A stretch of 64,000 nt of DNA, taken from contig NZ_CP022316.1 of assembly GCF_002216795.1 (NCBI RefSeq), positions 496,001 to 560,000 of the forward strand, read 5' to 3'. The DNA comes from Brachybacterium avium (GTDB taxonomy: Bacteria > Actinomycetota > Actinomycetes > Actinomycetales > Dermabacteraceae). The notes below the pieces were generated by a model. It had not been told where the DNA came from. It did no database searches and saw only the letters and a program-made list of their open reading frames with translations. Below are positions 44,217-53,557 of the stretch, one piece after another (the stretch's first letter is position 1; each line of letters opens with the position of its first letter). The position numbers and the translations under genes were made by a program.

Positions 44217-47200
44217 CTAAGCGAGCGCGGCGATCGCCGAGCGGATGCGCTTGTCCGAGACCGTCTGCCTGGTGCCCAGGGTCTGGGCGAACAGGCTCAC
44301 CCGGAACTCTTCCAGGAGCCAGTCGATCTCGCGCACGTCCGGCTCGGCCCGGCGCCGGGCGGAGAGCTTCGCCCGCTGCGTGGCCCAGTGCTGGGTGAGG
44401 TCCCCGATCTGCCAGGCGAGCTGTTCGTCGCGGCGCGGGTTGGCGGGAAGCTTGTCCAGGCGGATCGCGTCGGCCTCGAGATAGCGGCGCAGGTCCGGGA
44501 GGTGGGTGATGCCGGTGCGGGAGATGAACCCGTCCCCCAGCAGGGAGGCCGCGTGCTCACGGATCTGCGTGAGATGGGACAGCACCGAGAGCGACGGTGA
44601 CCGGGAGAGCTCCTTGTGGAGTTTCGCGGAGGTGGCGAGCGCCGCCGCAGCATCCTTCACCGCTTGGGCGGCGAGGGCGTCGTGCCCGCTGCGCACCTGC
44701 TCCAGCAATGCCTCGTACTCCGCCGCGGTGCGCACCTCGGCGGTGCCGGCCAGGTGCACGGTCGCCGCCCGCGAGGCGTCCGCGAGCAGCGCTGCGGTGG
44801 AGGCGTAGTCCGAGCCTGCGACGGCGAGCTTCGTGGGGTTCGGCAGGGCGTTCAGCACCGTGCCCAGATCGGCGCCGAGATCCCGGTCCAGCAGGGAGAT
44901 GACGCCCTCGCGGTGCGCGAGCGCCTGCTCGTCGGCGGTTGCGAGCACCGCCAGGTCCACCTGCTGAAGCCGGCCGTCCTCGCCGCGGCGCGCGACCAGG
45001 GCCGGATAGCCGGTGACCTTCAGCCCCCCGACGGTGGACTCGTGCACCGCCGGCACCCCCTGCGCGGGGAACCCGGGCAGGTCGGTGCGGGCGAGGGAAT
45101 CAGCGCGGGTGGAGACCGAGGCGTCCACCCGCTTCTTCAGCCGGGCCTTGAGCTGCTCCAGGTCATCACCCCCGCCGATCTCCCGCCCCTTGTCATCGAC
45201 CACCCGGAAATGCATCCGCAGGTGCGCGGGCAGCTTCGCGGTGTCGAACTCGGGACCGTACAGCGGCAGGTCCTCCGGCACGCCCGGCAGGGCGACCAGC
45301 TCGTCGGCGACCGCTTCGAGGAAGACCTCCCCGGCGTCGGGGTCATCGTCATGCAGCGTCGCGGCCACCGCCTTGGCCCGCTCCGGGGCAGGCACCAGAT
45401 GGCGGCGGATGGGCTTGGGCAGGGAGCGGATCAGCTCGGTGACCAGCTCCTCGCGCATGCCGGGGACGAGCCAGTCGAAGCCGCGCGGCTGCAGTCGGTT
45501 GAGCACCGCGAGCGGGACCGTGGCGGTGACCCCGTCGGTGCCCTTCGCCCCCACCGCGCCGAAGGAATAGCTCAGCGGCAAGGTGATGTCCCCCTGCACC
45601 CAGGTATCCGGGAACTCGGCGGCGATCGTCTCGGCGACTCCCTCCTCGGCGGCCAGCAGATCCTGCTCGGTGAGGGTGAGCAGCTCCGGGGTCTCGTGGC
45701 GCTGCGTCTTCCACCAGGTGTCGAAATGGCGGCCGGAGACGACGGAGACGGGGATCCGTTCGTCGTAGAAACGGAACAGCTGCTCGTCCGAGATCAGCAG
45801 GTCACGGCGACGGGTCTTGGCCTCGAGCTCCTCGAGCTCCTTGATCAGCGCCTGGTTGTCGCGGAAGAAGTGGTGACGGGTGCGCCAGTCCCCCTCGATC
45901 AGGGCGTGCTGGATGAAGATCTCTCGAGCGGCCTCGGGGTCGATGCGCCCGTAGCCGACGACGCGGTCGGCGACGATCGGCACCCCGTACAGGGAGACCT
46001 TCTGATGCGCCATCGCGGAGGCCTGCTTCGAGGACCAGTGCGGGGCGGAGTGGGAGCGTTTGACGACGTGGGAGCCGGCCTCCTCCGCCCAGGTCGGATC
46101 GATCCGGGCGGCGGTGCGGCCCCACAGCCGGGAGGTCTCCACCAGTTCGGCGACCATCACGTAATCGGGGCGCTTCTTCGCCAGCGCCGAGCCCGGCCAT
46201 AGGGCAAAGCGGGCGCCGCGGGCCCCGGCATACTCCCGGCTGCGGTCGTCCTGGAGGCCGACATGGGAGAGCAGCCCGGCCAGCAGCGCCTGGTGGATCG
46301 CCTGTGGGGAGGCGTCGGTGTCGCCCAGGGAGAGGTCCACGTCCTTGGCCATGTCCCGCAGCTGCGAGTGCAGGTCCCACCATTCCCGGATCCGCAGGTA
46401 GTGGAGGTGCTCAGAGCGCACCTCGCGGCGGAAGGCTGAATTGGACAGCGCCTTGCGTCGGGACTGGAGGTGGTTCCACAGGTTCAGGTAAGCGAGGAAG
46501 TCGCTGGTCTCGTCCTCGAAGCGCTTGTGCTTCTCCTTGGCCTGCTGCTCCTGACCGAGCGGCCTCTCGCGGGGGTCCTGGATCGACATCGCGGCGACGA
46601 TGATCAGCACCTCGCGCAGGGCGCCCAGGCGGTGGGCCTCGATGAGCATGCGCGCCATCCGCGGGTCCAGCGGGAAGCGGGCGAGGGTGCGGCCGACGCG
46701 GGTGAGTCGGCGACCGCCGGGTTCGCGGGGGGCGTCCTCGATCGCCCCGAGCTCGTCCAGCAGGCGCACGCCATCGGTGATCGCACGGCTGGCGGGCGGC
46801 TCGACGAAGGGGAAGGACTCCACGTCGCCGAGCCCCAGCGAGGTCATCAGCAGCACCACGGAGGCGAGCGCGGTGCGCAGGATCTCCGGTTCGGTGAACT
46901 CCGGGCGGCCCTCGAAGTCCTCCTCGGAGAACAACCGGATCGCGATGCCGGGGGCGGTCCGGCCGGAGCGACCGGAACGCTGATTCGCACTGGCCTGGGA
47001 GATGGGCTCGATGGGCAGGCGCTGGACCTTGGTGCGCTGGGAGTAGCGGGAGATGCGGGCCAGTCCGGAGTCGATCACGTAGGTGATGCCGGGGACGGTC
47101 AGCGAGGTCTCGGCGACGTTGGTGGACAGGATGATGCGGCGATAGGTGCCGGCCTTCGGCGGGGAGAAGATCTTCTGCTGATCCTGGGCGGAGAGGCGAC

Positions 47201-48110
47201 CGAACAGCGGCAGCACCTCGACCGGCAGGGCGGAGCGGCACTTGGTGCCCCGACCCAGATGAGTGGTCAGGGCCTCGGAGATCTCCCGGATCTCCCGCTC
47301 GCCGGGCAGGAACACAAGCATGTCGCCGGGGCCCTCGGCCGCGAGCTCGTCGACGGCGTCGGTGATGGCCTGGGTGAGGTCGCGCTCGACGGAATGGATG
47401 TCCTCGAGCTCGTCGTCCTCGTCGACCTCCGGTTCCAGCACCAGCGGACGGTAGCGGATCTCGACGGGATAGGTGCGGCCGGAGACCTCGATGATCGGCG
47501 CGGGCTCCCGCTCACCCGAGGGGAGGTCGCGGCCGAAATGCTCGGCGAAGCGCTCGGGATCGATGGTCGCCGAGGTGATGACGATCTTCAGATCCGGTCG
47601 CTGGGGCAGGATCTGGCGCAGGTACCCCATGATCACGTCGATGTTCAGCGAGCGCTCGTGCGCCTCGTCGATGATGATCGCGTCGTAGCGGGTCAGCAGG
47701 CGGTCGCGGCCGATCTCCGCCAGCAGGATGCCGTCGGTCATGAGCTTCAGCCGGGTGCCGCGACCGGTCTCGCGGGTGAAGCGGACCTGAAACCCGACGA
47801 TCCCCTCCCCCAGCTTCTCGCCGAGCTCGCTCGCGATGCGCTGGGCGACCGAACGGGCGGCGATCCGGCGCGGCTGGGTATGGCCGATCAGCTTCCCGCG
47901 CCGGCCGTAGCCGAGTTCGAGCAGCATCTTGGGGATCTGCGTGGTCTTGCCGGAGCCCGTGGCACCGGCGATGACCACCACCTGGTGCTCGCGCAGGGCA
48001 GCCTGGATGTCCTCGCGGCGCTGGGAGACGGGGAGGTCCCCTGGGTAGGTGATGCGCGGGCCGGGGAGCTCGGGGGTGGTCGGGTCGGGCGTCGAGGAAG
48101 GCGTGGTCAT
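44217..48110 (-). CDS. hrpA: ATP-dependent RNA helicase HrpA (DEAH/RHA family)
   Basis: 1297 aa, the usual HrpA size. Walker A IAGATGSGKTTQIPK (about 47-61), DEAHERSLNID (motif II), VITSATID (motif III), NVAETSLTVPGITYVID and QRSGRSGRTAPG (motifs V and VI), HA2 region, and the large C-terminal DUF3418 (PGMREELVTELIRSLPK). Involved in RNA remodelling on ribosomes or mRNA. It stands alone. The TAGAGT -10 nine bases before the ATG implies a nearly leaderless mRNA. Confidence 0.95.
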   Translation of the reverse strand: MTTPSSTPDPTTPELPGPRITYPGDLPVSQRREDIQAALREHQVVVIAGATGSGKTTQIPKMLLELGYGRRGKLIGHTQPRRIAARSVAQRIASELGEKLGEGIVGFQVRFTRETGRGTRLKLMTDGILLAEIGRDRLLTRYDAIIIDEAHERSLNIDVIMGYLRQILPQRPDLKIVITSATIDPERFAEHFGRDLPSGEREPAPIIEVSGRTYPVEIRYRPLVLEPEVDEDDELEDIHSVERDLTQAITDAVDELAAEGPGDMLVFLPGEREIREISEALTTHLGRGTKCRSALPVEVLPLFGRLSAQDQQKIFSPPKAGTYRRIILSTNVAETSLTVPGITYVIDSGLARISRYSQRTKVQRLPIEPISQASANQRSGRSGRTAPGIAIRLFSEEDFEGRPEFTEPEILRTALASVVLLMTSLGLGDVESFPFVEPPASRAITDGVRLLDELGAIEDAPREPGGRRLTRVGRTLARFPLDPRMARMLIEAHRLGALREVLIIVAAMSIQDPRERPLGQEQQAKEKHKRFEDETSDFLAYLNLWNHLQSRRKALSNSAFRREVRSEHLHYLRIREWWDLHSQLRDMAKDVDLSLGDTDASPQAIHQALLAGLLSHVGLQDDRSREYAGARGARFALWPGSALAKKRPDYVMVAELVETSRLWGRTAARIDPTWAEEAGSHVVKRSHSAPHWSSKQASAMAHQKVSLYGVPIVADRVVGYGRIDPEAAREIFIQHALIEGDWRTRHHFFRDNQALIKELEELEAKTRRRDLLISDEQLFRFYDERIPVSVVSGRHFDTWWKTQRHETPELLTLTEQDLLAAEEGVAETIAAEFPDTWVQGDITLPLSYSFGAVGAKGTDGVTATVPLAVLNRLQPRGFDWLVPGMREELVTELIRSLPKPIRRHLVPAPERAKAVAATLHDDDPDAGEVFLEAVADELVALPGVPEDLPLYGPEFDTAKLPAHLRMHFRVVDDKGREIGGGDDLEQLKARLKKRVDASVSTRADSLARTDLPGFPAQGVPAVHESTVGGLKVTGYPALVARRGEDGRLQQVDLAVLATADEQALAHREGVISLLDRDLGADLGTVLNALPNPTKLAVAGSDYASTAALLADASRAATVHLAGTAEVRTAAEYEALLEQVRSGHDALAAQAVKDAAAALATSAKLHKELSRSPSLSVLSHLTQIREHAASLLGDGFISRTGITHLPDLRRYLEADAIRLDKLPANPRRDEQLAWQIGDLTQHWATQRAKLSARRRAEPDVREIDWLLEEFRVSLFAQTLGTRQTVSDKRIRSAIAALA

Positions 48111-48245
48111 GGCGGCCCCACTCTACGTGGAGAGAGTCTCCGGGGTCGCAGAGAATTTCCGGCCGAGGAACTGTTCGATGCCGCCGAGGACGATTCTGGG
48201 CGGTGAGCCCCGGGCCTCGGGCATCGCCGTAGCCCGGACGGGGTC

Positions 48246-49193
48246 TCAGCTGCTCAGCAGACGATGCCCGACCGCTCCCAGCCCGTCGCTGCCCGGGTAG
48301 GAGCCGACCAGGGCGAGCGCCATTCGTGTCGCCCAGGCCCAGGAGCGGTCCACGAGCGCCTCCCAGATCTCGTCATCATCGATCCCGGTCCAGGCCGCCC
48401 ACTCCCGATATGTTGCCAGCAGCGCGTCCGTGGGATGGTGGAGCAGCATCCCTCCCAGGTCACTGGCCGGATCACCACGGGTGGTATCACCCCAGTCGAT
48501 CAATGTGGCCGGTCCGGGGGCACCGAGGAACGGGACCACGACGTTGCCGGGATGCGGATCCCCATGCAACAGCAGCTCGCGGCCCTGCCAGGGTGCCGCG
48601 GCCAGGCCTGCCAGCCAGCGCGCCTCCGCCCGCCCCTGCCGAGCGGGAGGGAGGTCCGCCCGCTCCAGATCTCGGCTGAAGGCCTCGCACCTGGTGGCCA
48701 GCGGGACTCCGCGCACCGGGTTGCGGCCCACTTCCGGAGCGGGCCCGGAATGGATCGTGGCGAGCATCCGGGCGAGATCCCCGGCGACCTCGACGCGCGT
48801 GGCGGCCTCCGTCTCATCGGCGGTGGTGCCGTCGATCCACTCCACCAGCACCGCGTCCTCAGCCATCGCGAGCACCGTCGGCAGCTCCATCGGCAGAAGC
48901 GTGCCCAGCCCGCGGAGCCGCCGCAGCACGGTCACCTCACGCCCGAGCAGTGCCCGGGAGATCCCGCGCCGCGCGACCCGGAGCACGAGCTCTCGACCCC
49001 GCAGCGCGCCGACCGGCCACAGCAGGTTGTCCCAGCCCTCGGCACGGGGATGCTTGGCGATCTTCCAGACGATGTGCTCGAGCTCGACGCCCTCCTCGGG
49101 GCGGAGCCGCGCGCACAGCAGTTCGATGCGTCGTAGGTCGACGGGAAGGTCAGCAGGGGGCAGGGACGGGGCGACACTCGGCATGCCGGTCAT
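48246..49193 (-). CDS. Aminoglycoside phosphotransferase-like (APH/ChoK) kinase family protein
   Basis: 315 aa. Kinase-like fold: ELVLRVARRGIS (Lys-like region), Brenner motif LLHGDPHPGNVVV (catalytic Asp near 213) and metal-binding IDWGDTTRGDPASDL. The family includes small-molecule kinases and antibiotic-resistance enzymes; the substrate here is not known and no resistance is implied. ATG 49193 is placed 6 nt after a TACGGT -10. Confidence 0.85.
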   Translation of the reverse strand: MTGMPSVAPSLPPADLPVDLRRIELLCARLRPEEGVELEHIVWKIAKHPRAEGWDNLLWPVGALRGRELVLRVARRGISRALLGREVTVLRRLRGLGTLLPMELPTVLAMAEDAVLVEWIDGTTADETEAATRVEVAGDLARMLATIHSGPAPEVGRNPVRGVPLATRCEAFSRDLERADLPPARQGRAEARWLAGLAAAPWQGRELLLHGDPHPGNVVVPFLGAPGPATLIDWGDTTRGDPASDLGGMLLHHPTDALLATYREWAAWTGIDDDEIWEALVDRSWAWATRMALALVGSYPGSDGLGAVGHRLLSS

Positions 49194-49199
49194 CCAGCC

Positions 49200-49229
49200 A
49201 CCGTACGGGGGTCGGGGTCAGCTCGGCAA
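49200..49229 (-). promoter_or_regulatory. Promoter of the APH-like gene, leaderless
   Basis: -35 TTGCCG (49229-49224), 18-bp spacer, -10 TACGGT (49205-49200), then 6 nt and ATG 49193. Confidence 0.6.
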
Positions 49230-49373
49230 TCCTGAGCCCCTCCTCGCGCGTGCCTCCACCGCCCCACGACGTCCGGGCCGCAGCCTTCGGGCCCGACGGC
49301 TCGCCGAGGTCCGGCAGTCCCGGTCAGGTGCTCGTGGCGCTCGTCGTCCCCGCACCATCTGTCGACAACGCAA

Positions 49374-49414
49374 AAAGCCCCCTCCCCGCGCGTCAGCGCA
49401 GGTGAGGGGGCTTT
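49374..49414 (-). terminator. Rho-independent terminator of ssrA
   Basis: 11-bp stem (AAAGCCCCCTC with GAGGGGGCTTT) with a 19-nt GC-rich loop, about 19 nt past the tmRNA 3' end; on the minus strand it runs into TTTTT. Confidence 0.8.
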
Positions 49415-49432
49415 CTGTGGTGAGTGCATCGG

Positions 49433-49800
49433 TGGAGCCGGCGGGAATCGAACCCGCGTCCGATAGTGCGGAGCAAGGACTTCTCCGGGCGCAGTTCGCG
49501 ATAACGTTTTCTCAGTCCCGACGCTCGTGCGAACGCGTCGTCGACGGACTCAGTCACTCTGAGGTGTTCATCCTTCCCCGATGACGAGGGTCGGCAGCAG
49601 TGGCTCCTTAGATGATGGAACGATCCGGGTCAGGAGCACTCCCGGGGTTCCAGACTGCTAACGCTGATCAGGCAGCGAGAGCGAAGTCAGTGCGCTTAGG
49701 TTCGGCACTTATTGGTTTCCAGAGAACGTTTACGAGATGACTCTGGCTTCTCGGCCCGCTTCCCCTTGCTGGACAACTACCGTCGAAACCGATCGGCCCC
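49433..49800 (-). ncRNA. ssrA: Transfer-messenger RNA (tmRNA)
   Basis: About 368 nt. The 5' GGGGCCG pairs with 3' CGGCTCC to make the acceptor stem; the T-arm GGTTCGATTCC is at the 3' end. The tag frame runs 49706-49668 and encodes AEPKRTDFALAA followed by TGA. The third base after the discriminator is G, so CCA is not fully encoded. It rescues stalled ribosomes with SmpB, whose gene is 1.3 kb away on the same strand. A TTGACA promoter lies upstream. Confidence 0.96.
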
Positions 49801-49819
49801 TTGCGTGGGTATGCAGAAA

Positions 49820-49847
49820 ACTCTCGACAGTCCGGCAGGACTGTCAA
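49820..49847 (-). promoter_or_regulatory. ssrA promoter with an internal palindrome
   Basis: -35 TTGACA (49847-49842), 16-bp spacer, -10 GAGAGT (49825-49820), giving a short 5' leader for RNase P removal. A perfect inverted repeat GACAGTCC-GGCA-GGACTGTC (49826-49845) fills the spacer and could be an operator. Confidence 0.55.
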
Positions 49848-50011
49848 TGCACTCACTCTTCAGTTGTCAAACACCCACCGACGCCGGCTCTGACCGTGCG
49901 TCGTGCCTCGAGTCTACCTCGCCCCGCCGACGATCTGAAGCGAATATCCGTCAGCTCACGGCGAAGCGCCGGCCCCTGGACCGGGTACCGCGAAGGGGCG
50001 AGGATGGCACC

Positions 50012-50584
50012 GTGAGCAGTTTCGAGGCCGCAGGCATCCAGGTCACCATCGACGACGAGACATTGCGTGAGCAGGTCTCGGATCCTGCGGCCCTGGCGTC
50101 CTGGTGCGCGCAGCATCCCCAGGATCCGCGCACAGTCTCCTACCTGCGGATGCTCGGGCGGCTCGACGACGCCGCGATCGCGGGCAGACTGTCCCTCGCC
50201 GCAGATGGTCTCTCCCCCGTGATGCGAGCGGTGCGTCGCACCCGTTACGCCCAGGTCCTGCAGTGGCAGGGAGCGTTCCTCGCCGCCGAGGAGCAGCTGG
50301 ATCTGGCCGCGGAGGAGACCGGTCTGGAAGATCCCACCTCCCCCTCGTCGATGTCGGTGCTGGCCGCAGTGTTCCAGCATCGAGCGAAATGCCGCTTCGA
50401 GCACGCCCAGGCGGAGCACCGCGACGGTATGCGCGAGGCGGCGGCACGCCGCTGGGAGGCCGCCCTGGAGGATGCGCGCCGGGCGCTGCTGATGCGGGAG
50501 CGGCTCGGGGTGGCCGACGAGGGCGTGATCACCTCGAGCCGACAGACGCTCGCCCGGCTCACCCGGCAGGATCTCGCTGCCTGA
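50012..50584 (+). CDS. Hypothetical helical (TPR-like) protein
   Basis: 190 aa from GTG 50012, which lies 6 nt after GAGGAT (a -10-like hexamer). The sequence is almost all helical with repeated Ala/Leu patterns: VSYLRMLGRLDDAAIAGRL, RYAQVLQWQGAFLAAEEQLD and RRWEAALEDARRALLMRER, suggesting TPR-like hairpins. No family name can be given. It is convergent with smpB and divergent from ssrA. Confidence 0.75.
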   Translation: MSSFEAAGIQVTIDDETLREQVSDPAALASWCAQHPQDPRTVSYLRMLGRLDDAAIAGRLSLAADGLSPVMRAVRRTRYAQVLQWQGAFLAAEEQLDLAAEETGLEDPTSPSSMSVLAAVFQHRAKCRFEHAQAEHRDGMREAAARRWEAALEDARRALLMRERLGVADEGVITSSRQTLARLTRQDLAA

Positions 50585-50634
50585 GGACCGGTCGCGCTGT
50601 CAGGCCGGCTCACGCAGCCGACTCGGCCGTGCCC

Positions 50635-51141
50635 TCAGGCCAGCTCGCGTCGGCGCATCGCGCGCTGCGCCTCGCGCAGGTCCTGCTTCTCCCGCAGGGT
50701 CTGACGCTTGTCCCATTCCTTCTTGCCGCGGCCCAGGCCGATGACGACCTTGGCGTGCGATCCCAGGAAGTACATCTCCATCGGCACGATGGTGTACCCC
50801 TTCTCGCGGGACTTGCTAGCGAGCTTCTCGATCTCGATCTTGTGCAGCAGCAGCTTGCGCTTGCGCCGGGCGGCGTGGTTGGTCCAGGTGCCCTTCACAT
50901 ACGGCGCGATGTGAGCGTTGTCCATCCACACCTCACCGCCCTCGATGTAGCAGTACCCGTCGATCAGGGAGGCGCCGCGGTCACGCAGGGACTTCACCTC
51001 GGTGCCGGACAGGACGATGCCGGCTTCCCAGGTCTGGTCGATGTAGTAATCGTGCCGGGCTCGCTTGTTGGACGCGATGAGCTTCTTCGAGGGTCCCTCG
51101 TCCGCAGCGGCCTTCTTCGCCGCAGTCTTCTTCGCCGACAT
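50635..51141 (-). CDS. smpB: SsrA-binding protein SmpB
   Basis: 168 aa. N-terminal Lys/Ala tail, then LIASNKRARHDYYI, GIVLSGTEVKSLRDG-like motif with 'GASLIDGYCYIEGGEVW', and a basic C-terminal tail (GKKEWDKRQTLREKQD) that mimics an anticodon loop. Binds tmRNA and brings it to stalled ribosomes. ATG 51141 follows a GGAGGGA site. Confidence 0.96.
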   Translation of the reverse strand: MSAKKTAAKKAAADEGPSKKLIASNKRARHDYYIDQTWEAGIVLSGTEVKSLRDRGASLIDGYCYIEGGEVWMDNAHIAPYVKGTWTNHAARRKRKLLLHKIEIEKLASKSREKGYTIVPMEMYFLGSHAKVVIGLGRGKKEWDKRQTLREKQDLREAQRAMRRRELA

Positions 51142-51275
51142 CGGTTCCCTCCTGTCGTTCGTCGCGATCACTGCATGATCCGGGCGCGCCTGGCGGCCGG
51201 TCGGTCCAGCCTACGCGGTGGTCACCACCGGTCGCGAGCTGTTTTCGCCGACGGCGTCAGGAGCCGCAGGGCCGC

Positions 51276-52637
51276 TCAGAGGTAGTTGGCCGGGTTGACC
51301 GCATTGCCGTCCTCATGGACCTCGAAGTGGAGGTGGCAGCCCGTCGAGGACCCGGTGGTGCCCACGTAGCCGACGGTGGTGCCGGCTGAGACCTGCGCGC
51401 CGACCGGCAGGGCGTAGCTCTGCAGGTGGTGGTAGGACGTGGTGATCAGGTGCCCGTTCATGATGCCGTGGCTGAGGATGATCTTGTTGCCGGCACCGCT
51501 GTTGTGGGTCCGGGCGATGACTCGTCCCGAATGAGCGGCTCCCACCGGTACCCCGCAGGCGACCGGGAAGTCGACCCCGGCGTGGAGCTTGCGGGTGCCG
51601 TAGATGGGGTGGACCCTCCAGCCGAAGTTCGAGTTCAGCCGGGCGTTGACTGGGTAGACCCAGCCACCGGACGAGCTCGACGAACCGCTCGAGGAGCCAC
51701 CCCCGTTGCTGCTGCTGCCACTGCTGCTCTGCTGTTGCTGCTGCTGCTGCTTCTTCTGCTGCTGCTGGCGTTCGCGCTCTTCGCGCTCGGCGCGCTCGCG
51801 CTCCTGCCGCGCCAGCTCCTGGATCTCGGTATCGAGCGTGGAGCTGCGCGTCTCCAGCGTCGAGACGTCGCCCTCGTACTTCTTCTTCTGCGTCTCGAGG
51901 TCCTCGCGCTGTGTCTTCTGGGTCTCGTAGAGGGCATCCAGCGCCCGCTTGGCATCGGCGGCCTCCCGCTCTGCCTTCTCGGTGCGCTCGACCGCCTCCT
52001 CGGAGTCGATCTTGAGCTGCGCGATCTCCTCCCGCACCGCGACCAGACGCTCCGCGGAGTTCTCCGAGACCGCCTGCCCGGTGCGCAGGGTGTCCAGGCG
52101 AGTGCCCTGCGAGGCCATGGTCAGGCGGTAATTCATGGAACGGTCCACGGCATCCTGCGGCGACTCGTTGCCGATGTAGATCGTGGACGGGCTCGGCATC
52201 CCGCCGCCCTTGTAGGCGTTCAGCGCCACGGAGGCGAGCTCTTCGTTGCTGGTGTCGACCTCTTCCTGCCCCTCCTCGACGTCACCGGAGAGGCGTTCCT
52301 CCTCCGCCTGCGCCGCAGTGAGCCGCTCGCCGATCACCCGATCCTCCTCGCGGGCCTCCTCCAGCTCGGTTTGTGCCTCCTCGAGGTCCTCCTGAGCCTG
52401 CGGGATCAGCAGCTCTGTCTCCGCGAGCGCGAGATAGGTGTCCGAAAGCTCCTCGTTGACGTCGCTCAGCTCGATGCGCAGGTCTTCGAGCTGCCGGTCG
52501 ACCTCCTCGCGCTCGGCGATCTTGTCGTCCTTGGAGCCCTCCGCAGACGCCGGAGACATGGGCGCCACCAGCATCGGCAGCGCCACCAGCGCGGCGGCGA
52601 GCATGCACAGGGGGCGGCGCAGGCTGCGGAGGAACAT
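51276..52637 (-). CDS. M23-family peptidoglycan endopeptidase with coiled coil (FtsEX-linked)
   Basis: 453 aa. Signal peptide (about 1-32, cut near SPASA), a long coiled coil (about 35-300; Glu/Leu/Ala-rich), a poly-Gln and Ser/Gly linker (about 305-345), and a LytM/M23 domain with zinc ligands in KLHAGVDFP and CHLHFEVH. FtsEX activates such amidase/endopeptidase partners (EnvC, PcsB, RipC). The gene overlaps or abuts the ftsX stop (GTGA/ATG options at 52643 and 52637). Shares the operon ftsE-ftsX-this. Confidence 0.92.
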   Translation of the reverse strand: MFLRSLRRPLCMLAAALVALPMLVAPMSPASAEGSKDDKIAEREEVDRQLEDLRIELSDVNEELSDTYLALAETELLIPQAQEDLEEAQTELEEAREEDRVIGERLTAAQAEEERLSGDVEEGQEEVDTSNEELASVALNAYKGGGMPSPSTIYIGNESPQDAVDRSMNYRLTMASQGTRLDTLRTGQAVSENSAERLVAVREEIAQLKIDSEEAVERTEKAEREAADAKRALDALYETQKTQREDLETQKKKYEGDVSTLETRSSTLDTEIQELARQERERAEREERERQQQQKKQQQQQQQSSSGSSSNGGGSSSGSSSSSGGWVYPVNARLNSNFGWRVHPIYGTRKLHAGVDFPVACGVPVGAAHSGRVIARTHNSGAGNKIILSHGIMNGHLITTSYHHLQSYALPVGAQVSAGTTVGYVGTTGSSTGCHLHFEVHEDGNAVNPANYL

Positions 52638-52639
52638 GC

Positions 52640-53557
52640 TCACACCTTCAGATAGCGGTTGAGGGAGACGACAGAGGACGCGATGGAGAGAACGGCCCCG
52701 AGAGCGACCAGGAGCGGTGCGGCCCACAGGAGGTCGACGGCGCCGACGGTGATCAGCTCCTCCCCGAGCGTGGGGGCGAGCCACCCTTCGACGATGTAGT
52801 GCAATCCCACCCAGAGCATGCCAGAGGCGATGACACCGCCGATGATCGCGGCGACAGCCCCCTCCAGCAGGAAGGGGAGCCGGATGAACAGGTTCGAGGC
52901 ACCGACCAGGCGCATGATCGCGATCTCGCGCCGACGCCCGGCGACCGACATGCGGATCGTGGTGGCCACCAGCAGCAGCGCGGCGATCAGCATCAGCACG
53001 GCCAACCCGAGGGCGAACATCGTGGACTGGTTGAGCACATCGATGAAGGGGGCGAAGGTGCTGAGCAGATCAGTGACCTCATCCACGCCGTCACGACCCT
53101 GGAAGAACTCGACCACCGCAGCGGAGTCGTCGGCGTCCTCGAGCGTGATGTGGAAGGAGACAGGCATATCCTCCGCAGTGAAGTTCGAGACGAAGCTCTC
53201 CCCGGCGAACTGCTGCTGGTAGATCCCCAGCGCCTCCTCCTGGGAGCGCTCGGAGAACGAGGCGATGTAGGGAGAGAGCACCTCACCCTCGAGACCCTCA
53301 CGCACGGAATCGATCTGGGCATCGGTCGCGGCGCCCCCGGCGCAGGACGCAGCCGTGGAATGCGGGGAGCACAGGAAGATCGTCACCTGGGACTGCTCGA
53401 CCAGCGTCGACTTCATGTCCATGATCTGCTTCTGCATCACCGCGCCGGTGCCGACGAAGGTCAGCGAGACCGCCGTGACGATGACGACGGAGATGACCAT
53501 CGCGATATTGCGCCACAGGCCGGTGAGGATCTCTCCGAGGATGTATCGCGCCCTCAT
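52640..53557 (-). CDS. ftsX: Cell-division ABC permease-like protein FtsX
   Basis: 305 aa. Cytoplasmic start, TM1 (MVISVVIVTAVSLTFVGTGAV), a large extracellular domain (about 45-165; it holds two Cys, in FLCSPHSTAASCAGG, that may pair), then three TMs (TMFALGLAVLMLIAALLLV; AAIIGGVIASGMLWVGL; WAAPLLVALGAVLSI). Transmits the FtsE ATP cycle to the periplasmic hydrolase. Its ATG overlaps the ftsE stop by four bases. Confidence 0.95.
   Translation of the reverse strand: MRARYILGEILTGLWRNIAMVISVVIVTAVSLTFVGTGAVMQKQIMDMKSTLVEQSQVTIFLCSPHSTAASCAGGAATDAQIDSVREGLEGEVLSPYIASFSERSQEEALGIYQQQFAGESFVSNFTAEDMPVSFHITLEDADDSAAVVEFFQGRDGVDEVTDLLSTFAPFIDVLNQSTMFALGLAVLMLIAALLLVATTIRMSVAGRRREIAIMRLVGASNLFIRLPFLLEGAVAAIIGGVIASGMLWVGLHYIVEGWLAPTLGEELITVGAVDLLWAAPLLVALGAVLSIASSVVSLNRYLKV

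Noticed and set aside
51690..51780. CTG/TGC-rich repeat resembling a microsatellite or CRISPR-like tract
   Set aside because: It encodes the poly-Gln/Ser/Gly linker of the M23 protein; no spacer-repeat structure exists. No CRISPR array was seen anywhere in the window.
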